The notes beneath the pieces are model-generated. The model was not told the DNA's origin and did not search any database. It worked only from the letters and a program-made list of their open reading frames with translations. This document shows positions 27,260-36,513 of a stretch of DNA of 64,000 nucleotides, piece by piece. The translations under genes and the position numbers were made by a program. Position 1 is the first letter of the stretch; each line of letters opens with the position of its first letter. This DNA is from Paenarthrobacter nitroguajacolicus. GTDB taxonomy: Bacteria; Actinomycetota; Actinomycetes; Actinomycetales; Micrococcaceae. The DNA lies in NCBI RefSeq assembly GCF_029952445.1, contig NZ_JAQPPK010000017.1, positions 51,423 through 115,422 of the forward strand. Reading direction: 5' to 3'.

Positions 27260-28378
27260 TCATCGAGTGGCTGTTTCCAGAGAGGCTTCGACGACGTTGC
27301 CGAGGGTCTCGGGGAGGTGAATGATGCTGGTGGCGATGGTGCGGGCTGTCCGATCAACGCCCACCAGGACGGACCCCTGCTGCTCTTCGCTCCATGTTTC
27401 GATGACCCCGGCGGGTGTCCGGAGTTTCAGCGTCGGACGGGCTGTATAGCCTGTGATGACGCTGAGCACCGTGCCCGGAGTGCGGGCGGCAAGCGTCAGG
27501 GCGATGCTGCCGGTGATTGCCAGGGCCGGATGCGGCTTGCCCATTGAGAGCATCATGACGTTGACATCGGTATGTGGGTCGGACTCGCTTGGTGGCCCGG
27601 CAATGGCCAGCTTTGGAACGGCGCGGGCAGCTTGCCCGGGCGTTGTTGCCATCCCCATCCGCACGGCTGCCTGCCGCCGAATGGAGTCCAAAGTGTCCAG
27701 GTGCTGCTCGACGACGTCTTTCCATGCGTCGTAGCGGACCGCGTTCAGGCCCAGATCTTCGGCCCGGACAATGACCACGGGTGCTCCTGCATCCACCATC
27801 GATACGGTCCAGGGCTTTCCGTCGGCAACTACGGTGTCGCTTGCCGCTCCGGTGGGCAGCAGCTCTCCGGTGGTCTTGCCGGCCGGGTCCTGGAAGCCGA
27901 GTCCCACCTTGAAGCCAGGAAAAGCAACGCCTGGCATCTGCGCGTCGGGGACGATGGGCAAGGCTCCAGTGGGAGTGGCGACCTGTTGGATGATGACCTG
28001 GCCGGTGTTGGTATTGCGGGTGACAATCCGTGTGACGTCGCCTTGTGGGGTGACCCAGCCCTTCTCAATGGCGTAAAGACCCACCACGGCTGAACAGTTC
28101 CCGCAGTTGCTGCCCCAGTCAACCGTGGCTTCCTCTATGCCTACCTGGGCGAAGGTGAATTCCACGTCAACAGATGGGTCCGAGGGGCGCCGAACGATCA
28201 TCGCCTTGCTGGTGGTGGAGGTTGCCCCGCCTACACCGTCGATTTGCCGGGAGTCGGGACTCCCGAAGAGGCGGGGCAGCAACTGGTCCAGGTCCATGCG
28301 GGTTTCGTTCAGGTTTTCCGTTTCGAAGACCCAGCACTTGCTGGTGCCTCCGCGCATCCATTCAGCTTCTATCTTCAT
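27260..28378 (-). CDS. PrpF-family isomerase
   Basis: 372 residues. N-terminal EAEWMRGGTSKC, GVGGATSTTSKAMIV and WGSNCGNCSAVVGLYAIE are the PrpF/GalD signature segments, the last with the catalytic Cys and its neighbour in a diaminopimelate-epimerase-like fold. PrpF isomerises methylaconitate in propionate use; GalD does oxalomesaconate tautomerisation in gallate use. The match to either specificity cannot be read by eye; no prpB, prpC or prpD is adjacent. Start ATG 28378 is chosen as the family start (MKIEAEWMRGG) and has GCAGGAC before it. Divergent from a LysR gene, its likely regulator. Confidence 0.88.
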   Translation of the reverse strand: MKIEAEWMRGGTSKCWVFETENLNETRMDLDQLLPRLFGSPDSRQIDGVGGATSTTSKAMIVRRPSDPSVDVEFTFAQVGIEEATVDWGSNCGNCSAVVGLYAIEKGWVTPQGDVTRIVTRNTNTGQVIIQQVATPTGALPIVPDAQMPGVAFPGFKVGLGFQDPAGKTTGELLPTGAASDTVVADGKPWTVSMVDAGAPVVIVRAEDLGLNAVRYDAWKDVVEQHLDTLDSIRRQAAVRMGMATTPGQAARAVPKLAIAGPPSESDPHTDVNVMMLSMGKPHPALAITGSIALTLAARTPGTVLSVITGYTARPTLKLRTPAGVIETWSEEQQGSVLVGVDRTARTIATSIIHLPETLGNVVEASLETATR

Positions 28379-28612
28379 GTGTCCTGCACTCCTTCTGCCG
28401 TTGCCCGGCGGGCTCTTCAATCAGCATGAGCCGCATCACACATGAAGACAATGTGCAATATCTGAGGAGGGATGTAGCACTACTTAATTCACTGTGGTCA
28501 GTAGCAAAATTCGAACACCTCTTCTCAGCGTGGAAGTGTTTTGGGACGGGTTGAGGCGGTCAAACTGGGCCTACCTGTATAGAATTAACCGAATACGCAG
28601 AAGGGTGTGAAA

Positions 28613-29551
28613 TTGCTTAACGATGAAGCCCAAAATTTATACGACATCCGCAGGCTGGCCCTGCTGGTGGAGGTGGTGGAACAGGGGTCCATCACTGCAG
28701 CGGCAGACATCATGATGTACACCCCGTCCGCGGTATCGCAGCAATTGCGCAAACTTGAACAAGAGGTGGGCCAACCCCTCCTCAACCGGCGCTCCCGCGG
28801 AGTGGTGCCCACGGAAGCGGGGCAAGTACTGGCAGGCCATGCACGCAAAATCGTTGGACAGATAAGGGCAGCCCAGTCCGATCTGGACCAGATCGCAGGC
28901 CTGCGTCGGGGGTCACTGACCATCGGCACCTTCCCCACACTGGCGGGCTCGTTCCTCCCTGTGGTGATCCGAGCCTTCAAGAAGCGTTACCCGGCCATCG
29001 GCCTGTCGGTTCGCAGTGCGCGGTTCGATGAGTTGGTCTCCGACCTTGAGTCCGGGGTCACTGGCCTGTGCCTGCTCTGGGACTATCCATGGAATCCCTT
29101 CCACGACGAATCGATCAGGACTACGGAAGTCTTCCAGGAGAGCACCGTCATCCTCGTGGCAAAAGGACATCCATTGGCGGACCGCGACGAAGTATCCATG
29201 GGCGAGCTCAGGAAGGAATCATGGATCGTCCGCGCCGAGGCCCACCCTGTGGTGGAGGTCCTCCAGCGCTCGGCACACGACGCCGGCTTTGAACCAACCA
29301 TCGGATTCCTGGCCAATGATTACCAGGAGGCGCAGGCAATGGTGAGTGTCGGCATGGGGGTGGCCATGGTGCCAAAAACGGCTGTGGCCTTGCAGCACCC
29401 CGACGTCAGGGTGCTCAGTCTTGGCTCGAGCGCCCCGCTCCGGCGCGTGCTGCTTGCCCAACGCCAGGACAAGGTTTACGCCCCGGCGGAAGTGGCCTTC
29501 CACACCACCCTCCTGGAAATCGCCCGGGAGCGGGCTGGCGAGTACATCTGA
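28613..29551 (+). CDS. LysR-family transcriptional regulator
   Basis: 312 residues. The N-terminal HTH is LYDIRRLALLVEVVEQGSIT, AADIMMYTPSAVSQQLRKLE, typical of LysR, with a periplasmic-binding-protein-like effector domain behind it. TTG 28613 is preferred over GTG 28607 because AGAAGGG (28599-28605) gives a 7-nt spacing to it and only 1 nt to GTG. It diverges from prpF-matC over a 234-nt gap and probably controls that pair in response to the acid they handle (inference). Confidence 0.9.
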   Translation: MLNDEAQNLYDIRRLALLVEVVEQGSITAAADIMMYTPSAVSQQLRKLEQEVGQPLLNRRSRGVVPTEAGQVLAGHARKIVGQIRAAQSDLDQIAGLRRGSLTIGTFPTLAGSFLPVVIRAFKKRYPAIGLSVRSARFDELVSDLESGVTGLCLLWDYPWNPFHDESIRTTEVFQESTVILVAKGHPLADRDEVSMGELRKESWIVRAEAHPVVEVLQRSAHDAGFEPTIGFLANDYQEAQAMVSVGMGVAMVPKTAVALQHPDVRVLSLGSSAPLRRVLLAQRQDKVYAPAEVAFHTTLLEIARERAGEYI

Positions 29552-29604
29552 CGAATCGCGGCCGATGGGACGTTCCCCGCGCCGGACCGTTATTGCCGCG
29601 ACTG

Positions 29605-30417
29605 TCAGCTCAAATGGTCGAAGTCGCCGCGGGCCCAGGCGGCGTGGCGTTCTGCTGATTGGCGCAGCACAGTGCGAGCGCCAGAATTGATGATGTTGTT
29701 GAAGTTCCCATAAATCCGGTCAAAAGTGAGTTCCGCCAGCTGGTCCGCGATCCGCAACGCTACCGCGCCGGAAAGGGGCAGGTGGTTCGGATAGCTCCGC
29801 ATGAAAGCAATGGAGCGACGATCCGGATTCGGAAATACGCTGTCGCCGGTGAGCAGGACGCCCCGACCATCCGCACCAGCTGCCCAGTGCGCCACGGCAC
29901 TGCCGGGGAAATGGCCGCCGGTTTGGTGCAAAACCAGCCCTTCAGCAACCCTCGTGCTACCGGACCAACACGTGATCCTGGGATCCTCGCGTCCCAACCA
30001 GCCGCGGTCAGCATCCGCCACCAGGATGGGTACTCCTCCGAGCCGCTGTGACCATTCCACCTGAACGCCAAACATATGTGGATGACTCGACGCGATGGCC
30101 AGAACCGGGCCATGCTGCAGCACGGCTTCCACCAGGTTGTCATCCACGTAGCCAATCGGATCCCAGAGCAGCGAGCCTTCCTCGGTCACCACGAGCTGTG
30201 CGGTCTGGCCAATACCAACCTTGGGCTTGGTTCCGATTCCGATGAGACCCGGCTCGTTCGCGATGAATGTGCCCTGCTGACCCGCCTGTGACAGCTCCTC
30301 CAGCGTGAGCCACCGCTGTCCGTCCTCGGGTACGTACTGCCGTTCATCGGCACAGATCGGGCAGAGTACCGGAACCGGTTCATCGCGCTCGACGCCGCAA
30401 GCCGCACAGATCAGCAT
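29605..30417 (-). CDS. MBL-fold metallo-hydrolase with N-terminal zinc ribbon
   Basis: 270 residues. The N terminus has two CxxC knuckles (ICAACG and LCPICAD, a small zinc ribbon); the rest resembles metallo-beta-lactamase fold proteins, with SSHPHM, GGHFPGSAVAHW and LLTGDSVFPNPDRR as likely metal-ligand segments, although the classical HxHxD motif appears as SSHPHMF. GGGAGGGG before ATG 30417 supports the start. Divergent from the ole operon over about 200 nt. The role is unknown; the degenerate metal motif makes the enzymatic activity uncertain. Confidence 0.75.
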   Translation of the reverse strand: MLICAACGVERDEPVPVLCPICADERQYVPEDGQRWLTLEELSQAGQQGTFIANEPGLIGIGTKPKVGIGQTAQLVVTEEGSLLWDPIGYVDDNLVEAVLQHGPVLAIASSHPHMFGVQVEWSQRLGGVPILVADADRGWLGREDPRITCWSGSTRVAEGLVLHQTGGHFPGSAVAHWAAGADGRGVLLTGDSVFPNPDRRSIAFMRSYPNHLPLSGAVALRIADQLAELTFDRIYGNFNNIINSGARTVLRQSAERHAAWARGDFDHLS

Positions 30418-30617
30418 TCTTGTCCCCTCCCAGGCATCTGCCCAGAATATGGCAATTGGCTGCCTCCCTGGAAGTGAAATCACGTTGTCCACCCAGGCCG
30501 TCATGGGGCCCAAATATGCATGTGAGGGTTTTCACCTGCATAGTTAATGTCTTGGGCTCGCATTGATGGGTACAGTCACCGCAAGAATGCAGCACGGAAA
30601 TGAACAGGGGCTCGACT

Positions 30618-31640
30618 TTGGCAGGGAATGCAACCTTCCGGCACAGCAACACCGCATTGCTCTCAGTGAGCAGCGTCGAAGCTCCGAGAATTGTGAGCTC
30701 GACGGACTTTGACCACAGGCTGGCTGCCACCCTGAAACGGCTCAAGTTTCCGCCGCGCTTGCTGGAGCGCGTAGCCGGCATCACCCATCGCCGGTGGTGG
30801 GCGGCCGGGACCTCGTTCGACGACGCTGCTGTGGACGCCGGTGCCAAGGCCCTGGCGGAGGCCGGCGTCGAAGCTTCGGAAATCGGGCTCCTGATCAATA
30901 CCTCGGTCACCAGGCGAAACCTTGAACCGTCAGTGGCCGTCAAAATCCACCACGAACTTGGTTTGCCGTCCTCCGCCATGAATTTCGATTTGGCCAACGC
31001 GTGCCTCGGTTTCGTCAACGGCCTGATTTTGGCCGCCAACATGATCGACTCCGGCCAGATCAAGTATGCCGTGATTGTCAATGGCGAGGACGCCCAGAGC
31101 ACCCAGGAAGCCACCCTGGAACGCCTGCAGCGGCCAGAGACTACGCGTGAAGATTTCAATCGCGAATTCGCCACCCTCACGCTGGGGTCAGGCGCTGCCG
31201 CGGCCGTTCTTGGTCCGGCGAACGAACACCCGGGAGGGCATCGGCTCATCGGTGGCGTCATGCGCGCAGGCACCGAACACCACGAATTGTGCGTAGGCGG
31301 TATCGACGGAATGACCACCGACACCAAGGGCCTGCTGGATGGGGGCCTTCAGCTGGTGGTTGATGCCTGGCACGAGGCCCAGCCGGAGTGGGACTGGTCT
31401 GCCATGGACCGGTACGTCACGCATCAGGTCAGCAATGCCTACACCCAGGCGATCATCAACGCCATCGACCTGGACCCTGACAGGGTTCCCATTACGTTCC
31501 CGCATTGGGGAAACGTGGGTCCTGCGTCGCTGCCCATGACGCTCGCGGCCGAGTCCCAGTCACTGAACTCCGGAGACCGCGTCCTGTGTATGGGCGTCGG
31601 TTCGGGCTTGAACGCAGGGATGGTGGAGATCGTTTGGTAG
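30618..31640 (+). CDS. oleA: OleA, long-chain acyl-CoA condensing enzyme
   Basis: About 340 residues, thiolase/KAS III fold. The nucleophile Cys is in FDLANACLGFVNG, exactly the OleA motif, and HWGNVGPASLP supplies the C-terminal Asn; VTHQVSNAY gives the His. OleA condenses two fatty acyl-CoAs head-to-head to a 2-alkyl-3-keto acid. The TTG start at 30618 fits an AGGGG 7 nt upstream and matches the N terminus of actinobacterial OleA (AGNATFRHSNTALL); ATG 30600 is an alternative. First gene of oleA-oleBC-oleD; its stop overlaps oleBC. Confidence 0.92.
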   Translation: MAGNATFRHSNTALLSVSSVEAPRIVSSTDFDHRLAATLKRLKFPPRLLERVAGITHRRWWAAGTSFDDAAVDAGAKALAEAGVEASEIGLLINTSVTRRNLEPSVAVKIHHELGLPSSAMNFDLANACLGFVNGLILAANMIDSGQIKYAVIVNGEDAQSTQEATLERLQRPETTREDFNREFATLTLGSGAAAAVLGPANEHPGGHRLIGGVMRAGTEHHELCVGGIDGMTTDTKGLLDGGLQLVVDAWHEAQPEWDWSAMDRYVTHQVSNAYTQAIINAIDLDPDRVPITFPHWGNVGPASLPMTLAAESQSLNSGDRVLCMGVGSGLNAGMVEIVW

Positions 31641-34279
31641 CCTCCAGCTGGCCCGGCGTCGACCCTGAATGGTCACGGACAATTCGAGTCAAGTCGACGT
31701 CGGCGGTAGATTCACCTGGCACGACGCACCGCTGGCACATCCTGGATAACGGGGCCCAACTTGCCCGCCGCGGCCTGACACCGGCCGGCACTTTGCTGTG
31801 CGTCCATGGAAACCCAACCTGGTCCTATCTTTGGCGGACCTTGGTGGCCGCCGGATCGGATCCGGTCCACCCGTGGCGCGTTATCGCCGTCGACCAATTG
31901 GACATGGGTTATTCGGAGCGAACCGGCACCTTCCGCCGCTTGCAGGACCGGGTGAATGACCTGGGTGACCTGAGCGATGCCCTGGGCCTGGACGGACCGG
32001 TAACCACTGTTGGCCACGATTGGGGTGGCGTCATCAGCCTGGGCTGGGCCTTGGCACACCCGAAACAGCTGGCCGGGGTGGTCCTGACAAACACCGCAGT
32101 CAACCAACCCTCGGGCTCCAGCCTTCCGCCGGCCCTGCAGCTCGCCTTGCACCCGGCTGTACACCAATGGGGGACCACTACCTCTGACGCGTTTCTCAGG
32201 GTGACCCACTCCCTGGCCCATCCGCCGTTGCCCACCGATGTCCGGAGGGCTTATATGGCTCCGTATCGTGGCGCACTTCGTCGCTCCGGCGTGGGAAATT
32301 TCGTGGCGGACATACCCGTGGATGAAGCCCACCCAAGTTTTTCGGCGCTGCAGGAGATTGCCCAGGGCCTCCGCAGCCTTAGCGTCCCGGCCTTGATGCT
32401 CTGGGGCCCCAGGGACCCGATTTTTTCAGACAGGTACCTCAAGGACCTTGTGGAACGCATGCCGCACGCCGACGTGCACCGCTTCGAAGGTGCAGGACAC
32501 CTGGTGGCCGAAGACCGCGACATAGCATCGCCCCTCTTCCATTGGCTCAGCAGCCGTGGCGGAGTCGCCGGCACGGGCTCGGCAGGAGAGGACGATCCGG
32601 ACTTCCGGCCCTTCTGGGATTCCGTCGAGGTATTGGCTGGTGGGACGGGCAGCGGGGAGACCGCCGTTGCCGAAATGGGGCCCGACGGAAAAGTCAGCCG
32701 GTCAATGAGCTGGCAGCAACTGCACCGGAACATCCTTGACCTTGAAAACGGGCTTAGGGAAGCCGGGGTGGCACGCGGCACGCGGGTGAGCCTGATGGTC
32801 CCGCCCGGCGTGGATCTGACCGTGACGCTCTACGCCTGCCTGCGGTTGGGAGCCGTTGTGGTGGTGGCTGACGCCGGGCTGGGAACAAAGGGCCTGAGCC
32901 GGGCAGTGAAAGGTGCCACCCCCGATTTCATCATTGGGATCGACAAGGCACTTGCCGCCGCATCGCTGTTTGCTTGGCCAGGACGGCGGATCAGCGTCCG
33001 TGACCTCCCGGCCGGACGCCGTCGAATGCTCCGGGTTGAGACTTCGCTGGACGCTTTGGCGAGGAAGGGCGGAGACTCGACGGGAAAACCCGCGGACCAT
33101 TCCGACCCCGACGCGCCAGCTGCAGTGCTGTTCACCTCAGGTTCCACCGGACCTGCAAAAGGGGTCCTGTACACACACCGCCAGCTGACGGCGATGCGGG
33201 ACACAGTCGCCGGAACCTTCGGCATCCGAGCAGGCTCAAGGCTTGTTGCGGGATTCGCACCGTTCGCTTTGCTGGGTCCGGCCCTTGGAGCGGTATCAGT
33301 GACGCCGGACATGGACGTTACCGCGCCGGGCACGCTGACGGCCCGGGCGCTGGCTGACGCGGTTGCGGCCATCGCGGCGACTGTGGTGTTTGCCGCTCCG
33401 GCTGCGTTGCGCAATGTCGTGGCCACAGCGGACGCCCTGGACGGATCGGGGCGGGAGGCCTTGAACAACGTCAGCATGCTGTTGTCCGCCGGTGCACCGG
33501 TACCGGAGCCACTGCTGGCGCGCGTCCAGGAAGTGCTGCCCCAAGCATCGTTGCACACCCCCTACGGGATGACCGAAGCGCTTCCCGTCACCGATATCAG
33601 CTTCGAGCAAATCCAGGAAGCCGCAGCTGAAGCGGCCGCCGGCAGCGTCCCCGGTGCCGGCAATGGTGTGTGCGTGGGGACTCCCGTCCACGGTGCCCGC
33701 CTGGCCGTCATACCCTTGGACGCAGAGGGCAGGGCTCCCGGTTCCAGTCCGGTGACCACGCCTGGCGTCACAGGTGAAATCCTGGTCAGCGCGCCGCACG
33801 TCAAGGAGTCCTACGACAGGCTTTGGCTGACACAGCAGCAGAGCGTCAATCCGGCAGGCTGGCACCGAACCGGGGACGTTGGGCATTTCGACGCCGCGGG
33901 CCGGCTTTGGGTGGAAGGCCGCCTGCCCCACGTGGTGACCGCGCCGGCGACCGTGGTGACGCCGGTCGGCGTCGAACAGGCTATTGAACGCCTCGATAGC
34001 GTTCGCCTGGCTGCCGTTGTCGGAGTGGGTCCGGTTGGCACCCAAGCCGTTGCCGCCGTCGTCGAGACAGTACCGCCCGTACGCAAAGCGGGTCCTGCGA
34101 CACAGCAACTCGCCGGGAGTGTCCGGCGCGCTGCGCGAGCGGTGAGCGTCGATGTGTCGGCAGTGCTGGCGGTACCCGCGCAGCCAACTGACATCCGGCA
34201 TAACGCGAAGATCGACAGGACCCGCCTTGCCCGCTGGGCAACACGGGTCCTGGCCGGTGGCCGTCCGGGAAAGCCATGA
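31634..34279 (+). CDS. oleBC: OleBC fusion: beta-lactone decarboxylase and beta-lactone synthetase
   Basis: 881 residues. Residues about 1-310 are an alpha/beta hydrolase of the haloalkane-dehalogenase-like OleB type with nucleophile Asp129 in VGHDWGGVISLG and His in the AGHLVAED region. Residues about 330-880 are an ANL-superfamily OleC with the adenylation loop TSGSTGPAKGVLYTH at about 500-514, TPYGMTEALP and GWHRTGDVG. OleC closes the 2-alkyl-3-hydroxyacid to a beta-lactone using ATP; OleB removes CO2 to give a cis-olefin. The oleB-oleC fusion is known in actinobacteria such as Micrococcus luteus. TTG 31634, 5 nt after GGAG, overlaps the oleA stop by 7 nt. Confidence 0.92.
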   Translation: MVASSWPGVDPEWSRTIRVKSTSAVDSPGTTHRWHILDNGAQLARRGLTPAGTLLCVHGNPTWSYLWRTLVAAGSDPVHPWRVIAVDQLDMGYSERTGTFRRLQDRVNDLGDLSDALGLDGPVTTVGHDWGGVISLGWALAHPKQLAGVVLTNTAVNQPSGSSLPPALQLALHPAVHQWGTTTSDAFLRVTHSLAHPPLPTDVRRAYMAPYRGALRRSGVGNFVADIPVDEAHPSFSALQEIAQGLRSLSVPALMLWGPRDPIFSDRYLKDLVERMPHADVHRFEGAGHLVAEDRDIASPLFHWLSSRGGVAGTGSAGEDDPDFRPFWDSVEVLAGGTGSGETAVAEMGPDGKVSRSMSWQQLHRNILDLENGLREAGVARGTRVSLMVPPGVDLTVTLYACLRLGAVVVVADAGLGTKGLSRAVKGATPDFIIGIDKALAAASLFAWPGRRISVRDLPAGRRRMLRVETSLDALARKGGDSTGKPADHSDPDAPAAVLFTSGSTGPAKGVLYTHRQLTAMRDTVAGTFGIRAGSRLVAGFAPFALLGPALGAVSVTPDMDVTAPGTLTARALADAVAAIAATVVFAAPAALRNVVATADALDGSGREALNNVSMLLSAGAPVPEPLLARVQEVLPQASLHTPYGMTEALPVTDISFEQIQEAAAEAAAGSVPGAGNGVCVGTPVHGARLAVIPLDAEGRAPGSSPVTTPGVTGEILVSAPHVKESYDRLWLTQQQSVNPAGWHRTGDVGHFDAAGRLWVEGRLPHVVTAPATVVTPVGVEQAIERLDSVRLAAVVGVGPVGTQAVAAVVETVPPVRKAGPATQQLAGSVRRAARAVSVDVSAVLAVPAQPTDIRHNAKIDRTRLARWATRVLAGGRPGKP

Positions 34280-35262
34280 GGGTCCTTGTCACGGGCGCCA
34301 GCGGGCTGCTCGGGAGCGAAGTGGCCCGGACCCTCGTGCGCCAAGGACACGAGGTCACCACTTTCCAGCGGCGGCCCTCAGGCGTCGACGGCGCCTTGGA
34401 CATCCTCGGATCGGTGACGGATGACGACGACGTCCGGCGCGCGGTCGATGGGGCGGAGGGAATCATCCATTTGGCTGCGAAGGTTTCCTTTGCCGGCAAA
34501 GCCGTTGACTTCCAGAACGTCAACGTTGAAGGAACCCGCCGGCTGCTTGAACGGGCCAGGGCTGCGGGCGTGCAGGACACAGTGTTTGTCTCTTCTCCAT
34601 CAGTGGCGAACTCGGGGAGCGCCATCGCCGGGCTAGGTGCCGAACCGGCCGATCCGCAACGCGCGCATGGCAACTACTCGCGCACGAAGGCCGAAGCGGA
34701 ACTCCTGGCCCTGGGGTTCGATGCGCCCGGGTTCCGCGTCGCTGCGATCCGCCCGCACATTGTGTGGGGTCCCGGCGATACCCAACTGGTGGAGCGCGTA
34801 TTGGCGCGGGCCGGCCACAACCGTCTGCCTCTCCTTGATGCCGGGGCGGCCCTCATCGACACCACGTATGTGGACAATGCCGCGTCCGCGATTGTTGCCG
34901 CCCTGCACCGGATGGATCACGTCCACGCTAGGTCGTTGGTAGTAACCAACGGGGAGCCGCGCCCCATTGGAGAGCTTCTGGCCGATATCTGTACTGCAGG
35001 GGGAGTCCAGGCGCCGTCGTGGAAGGTGCCTGGAGCTGTGGCGAGAACAGCAGGGGTCGTGGTTGAAAAACTATGGACCTGGGCAAAGCGCAGCGAGGAA
35101 CCCCCTATGACGAGGTTCCTGGCCGAGCAGCTTTCAACGGCACATTGGTTTGACCAACGCGAGACGCGCCGGCTCCTCGATTGGGCACCGGTCGTCTCCC
35201 TTGATGAGGGACTGGCCAGGTTGTCGGACCACTACGCAAGGACCCCCTACCCTAAGGGCTGA
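34276..35262 (+). CDS. oleD: OleD, 2-alkyl-3-oxoalkanoate reductase
   Basis: 328 residues, extended short-chain dehydrogenase. N-terminal VLVTGASGLLGSEVARTL binds NADPH, IIHLAAKVSF follows, and the Ser with YSRTKAEAE (Tyr/Lys) supplies the catalytic set. OleD reduces the 3-keto group made by OleA before OleC acts. ATG 34276 overlaps the oleBC stop as ATGA. Its 3' end overlaps the convergent antiporter gene by 16 nt. This completes the ole pathway in one operon, in the same order as in Micrococcus. Confidence 0.92.
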   Translation: MRVLVTGASGLLGSEVARTLVRQGHEVTTFQRRPSGVDGALDILGSVTDDDDVRRAVDGAEGIIHLAAKVSFAGKAVDFQNVNVEGTRRLLERARAAGVQDTVFVSSPSVANSGSAIAGLGAEPADPQRAHGNYSRTKAEAELLALGFDAPGFRVAAIRPHIVWGPGDTQLVERVLARAGHNRLPLLDAGAALIDTTYVDNAASAIVAALHRMDHVHARSLVVTNGEPRPIGELLADICTAGGVQAPSWKVPGAVARTAGVVVEKLWTWAKRSEEPPMTRFLAEQLSTAHWFDQRETRRLLDWAPVVSLDEGLARLSDHYARTPYPKG

Positions 35263-36431
35263 TCGAGGCGTGCGTGGAGTTGGCGAAGGGCCAACAGCGG
35301 GAACAGCAGGACAGAGAGCATGCCCGCCCCGACGAGGGCCGACGCGATTCCGCTGGAGATCAAACCATGATCCGTGCCAATAGCCGTCACGGCCACAACC
35401 ACGGGCAGGCCTGTGGCACCAAAAAGGATGATGGCCCGCTTGCCGGCGCGTGAGGAGCCCCTCGGCGCTGCCAGGAGGGACGGTAGGCCGCGCACCACCA
35501 GGAGCAGGACCAGGAACAAGGGAACCATCGCCAAGGCCAAAGGGCTGGAGGTCAACGCATCGAGCTTGAAGTCGATGCCAGTGTCGATAAAGAAGACCGG
35601 TACCAGGAAGCCGAAGGCCACGGCATCGATCTTCCGCTCGATGACTGTCCGGTCTGCTTCAGGGGCCCTGGCGATGGCTACCTTCCAGAGAACGCCGGCC
35701 GCGAAGGCGCCCAACAGCATATCCAGTCCCAGCAGCATGCTCAGCACCACGAGCGAGCTGAGGATCAACATGATGGACCGGACGGCGAATTGTCCACTGG
35801 TGTGAAGGGTCCGGGTGACTTGGGAGTGGAAGAGCGTATGCCGTGAGCGCGAGGCGAGCAAGATCGCCACAACGGTCAGGAGGACGAAGCCAAGTAGCAC
35901 ACCTGATGCCGTTCCAAGCTGCCGCCCACTGAAAAACAGCGAGATGGCAACGAGCGGGCCGAACTCGCCCACCGCCCCCAGCGCAGTGACTCCTATTCCG
36001 ATAGGGGTCTTCGCTTCTCCTGCATCGCGGAGGATAGGCAGCAGGGTCCCCAGGGCGGTGGAGGAAAGCGCGACGCCGATGATCACCGCTGCTTCGGCCG
36101 CGGACACCAGCGCGAACCCCGCAGCTATGCCGGCGGCCAGCGACACGATCCAGCCGGCAGATGCCCGCATGATGGGCCGGCCACGGATGGACGTGAAATC
36201 GATCTCGTTGCCCGCCACAAAAAACAGCATGGCGAGCCCAAAATCCGCCAAGGTATCGGTGAACTGTGTGGACTGGACCCATCCCAGGACGCTTGGTCCC
36301 AGAAGCATTCCCAGGAGGATCTCGAACACGACGATGGGGATCTTGACTCTCCGCTCCACAAAGCGGGCGGCAAGGGGTGCGGCAACGGCCATGGCCGCGA
36401 TGAGGACCAGCGACACGGACAAGCTTTGCAT
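35247..36431 (-). CDS. CPA2-family cation:proton antiporter
   Basis: 394 residues with roughly 12 membrane segments (SLVLIAAMAVAAPLAARFV, VVFEILLGMLLGPSVLGWV, GLAMLFFVAGNEIDF and others). The ALLLGP and FVAGNEIDF segments are typical of CPA2 (KefB/NhaS-like) exchangers, the Asp in the latter being the ion-binding residue. No C-terminal RCK/TrkA domain is fused. AGAAGGA with a 7-nt spacing precedes ATG 36431; the open frame upstream of it is not family-like. Possibly Na+/H+ or K+/H+ exchange; ion specificity is not readable. Confidence 0.87.
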   Translation of the reverse strand: MQSLSVSLVLIAAMAVAAPLAARFVERRVKIPIVVFEILLGMLLGPSVLGWVQSTQFTDTLADFGLAMLFFVAGNEIDFTSIRGRPIMRASAGWIVSLAAGIAAGFALVSAAEAAVIIGVALSSTALGTLLPILRDAGEAKTPIGIGVTALGAVGEFGPLVAISLFFSGRQLGTASGVLLGFVLLTVVAILLASRSRHTLFHSQVTRTLHTSGQFAVRSIMLILSSLVVLSMLLGLDMLLGAFAAGVLWKVAIARAPEADRTVIERKIDAVAFGFLVPVFFIDTGIDFKLDALTSSPLALAMVPLFLVLLLVVRGLPSLLAAPRGSSRAGKRAIILFGATGLPVVVAVTAIGTDHGLISSGIASALVGAGMLSVLLFPLLALRQLHARLDQPLG

Positions 36432-36513
36432 CACGGGTTCCTTCTGTCTTCGGGTCGCTTCCAGGGAGGATGCCCTGCCAGCGACGGCTGGCCATTCAGG
36501 GCCGGCTGGCCCG

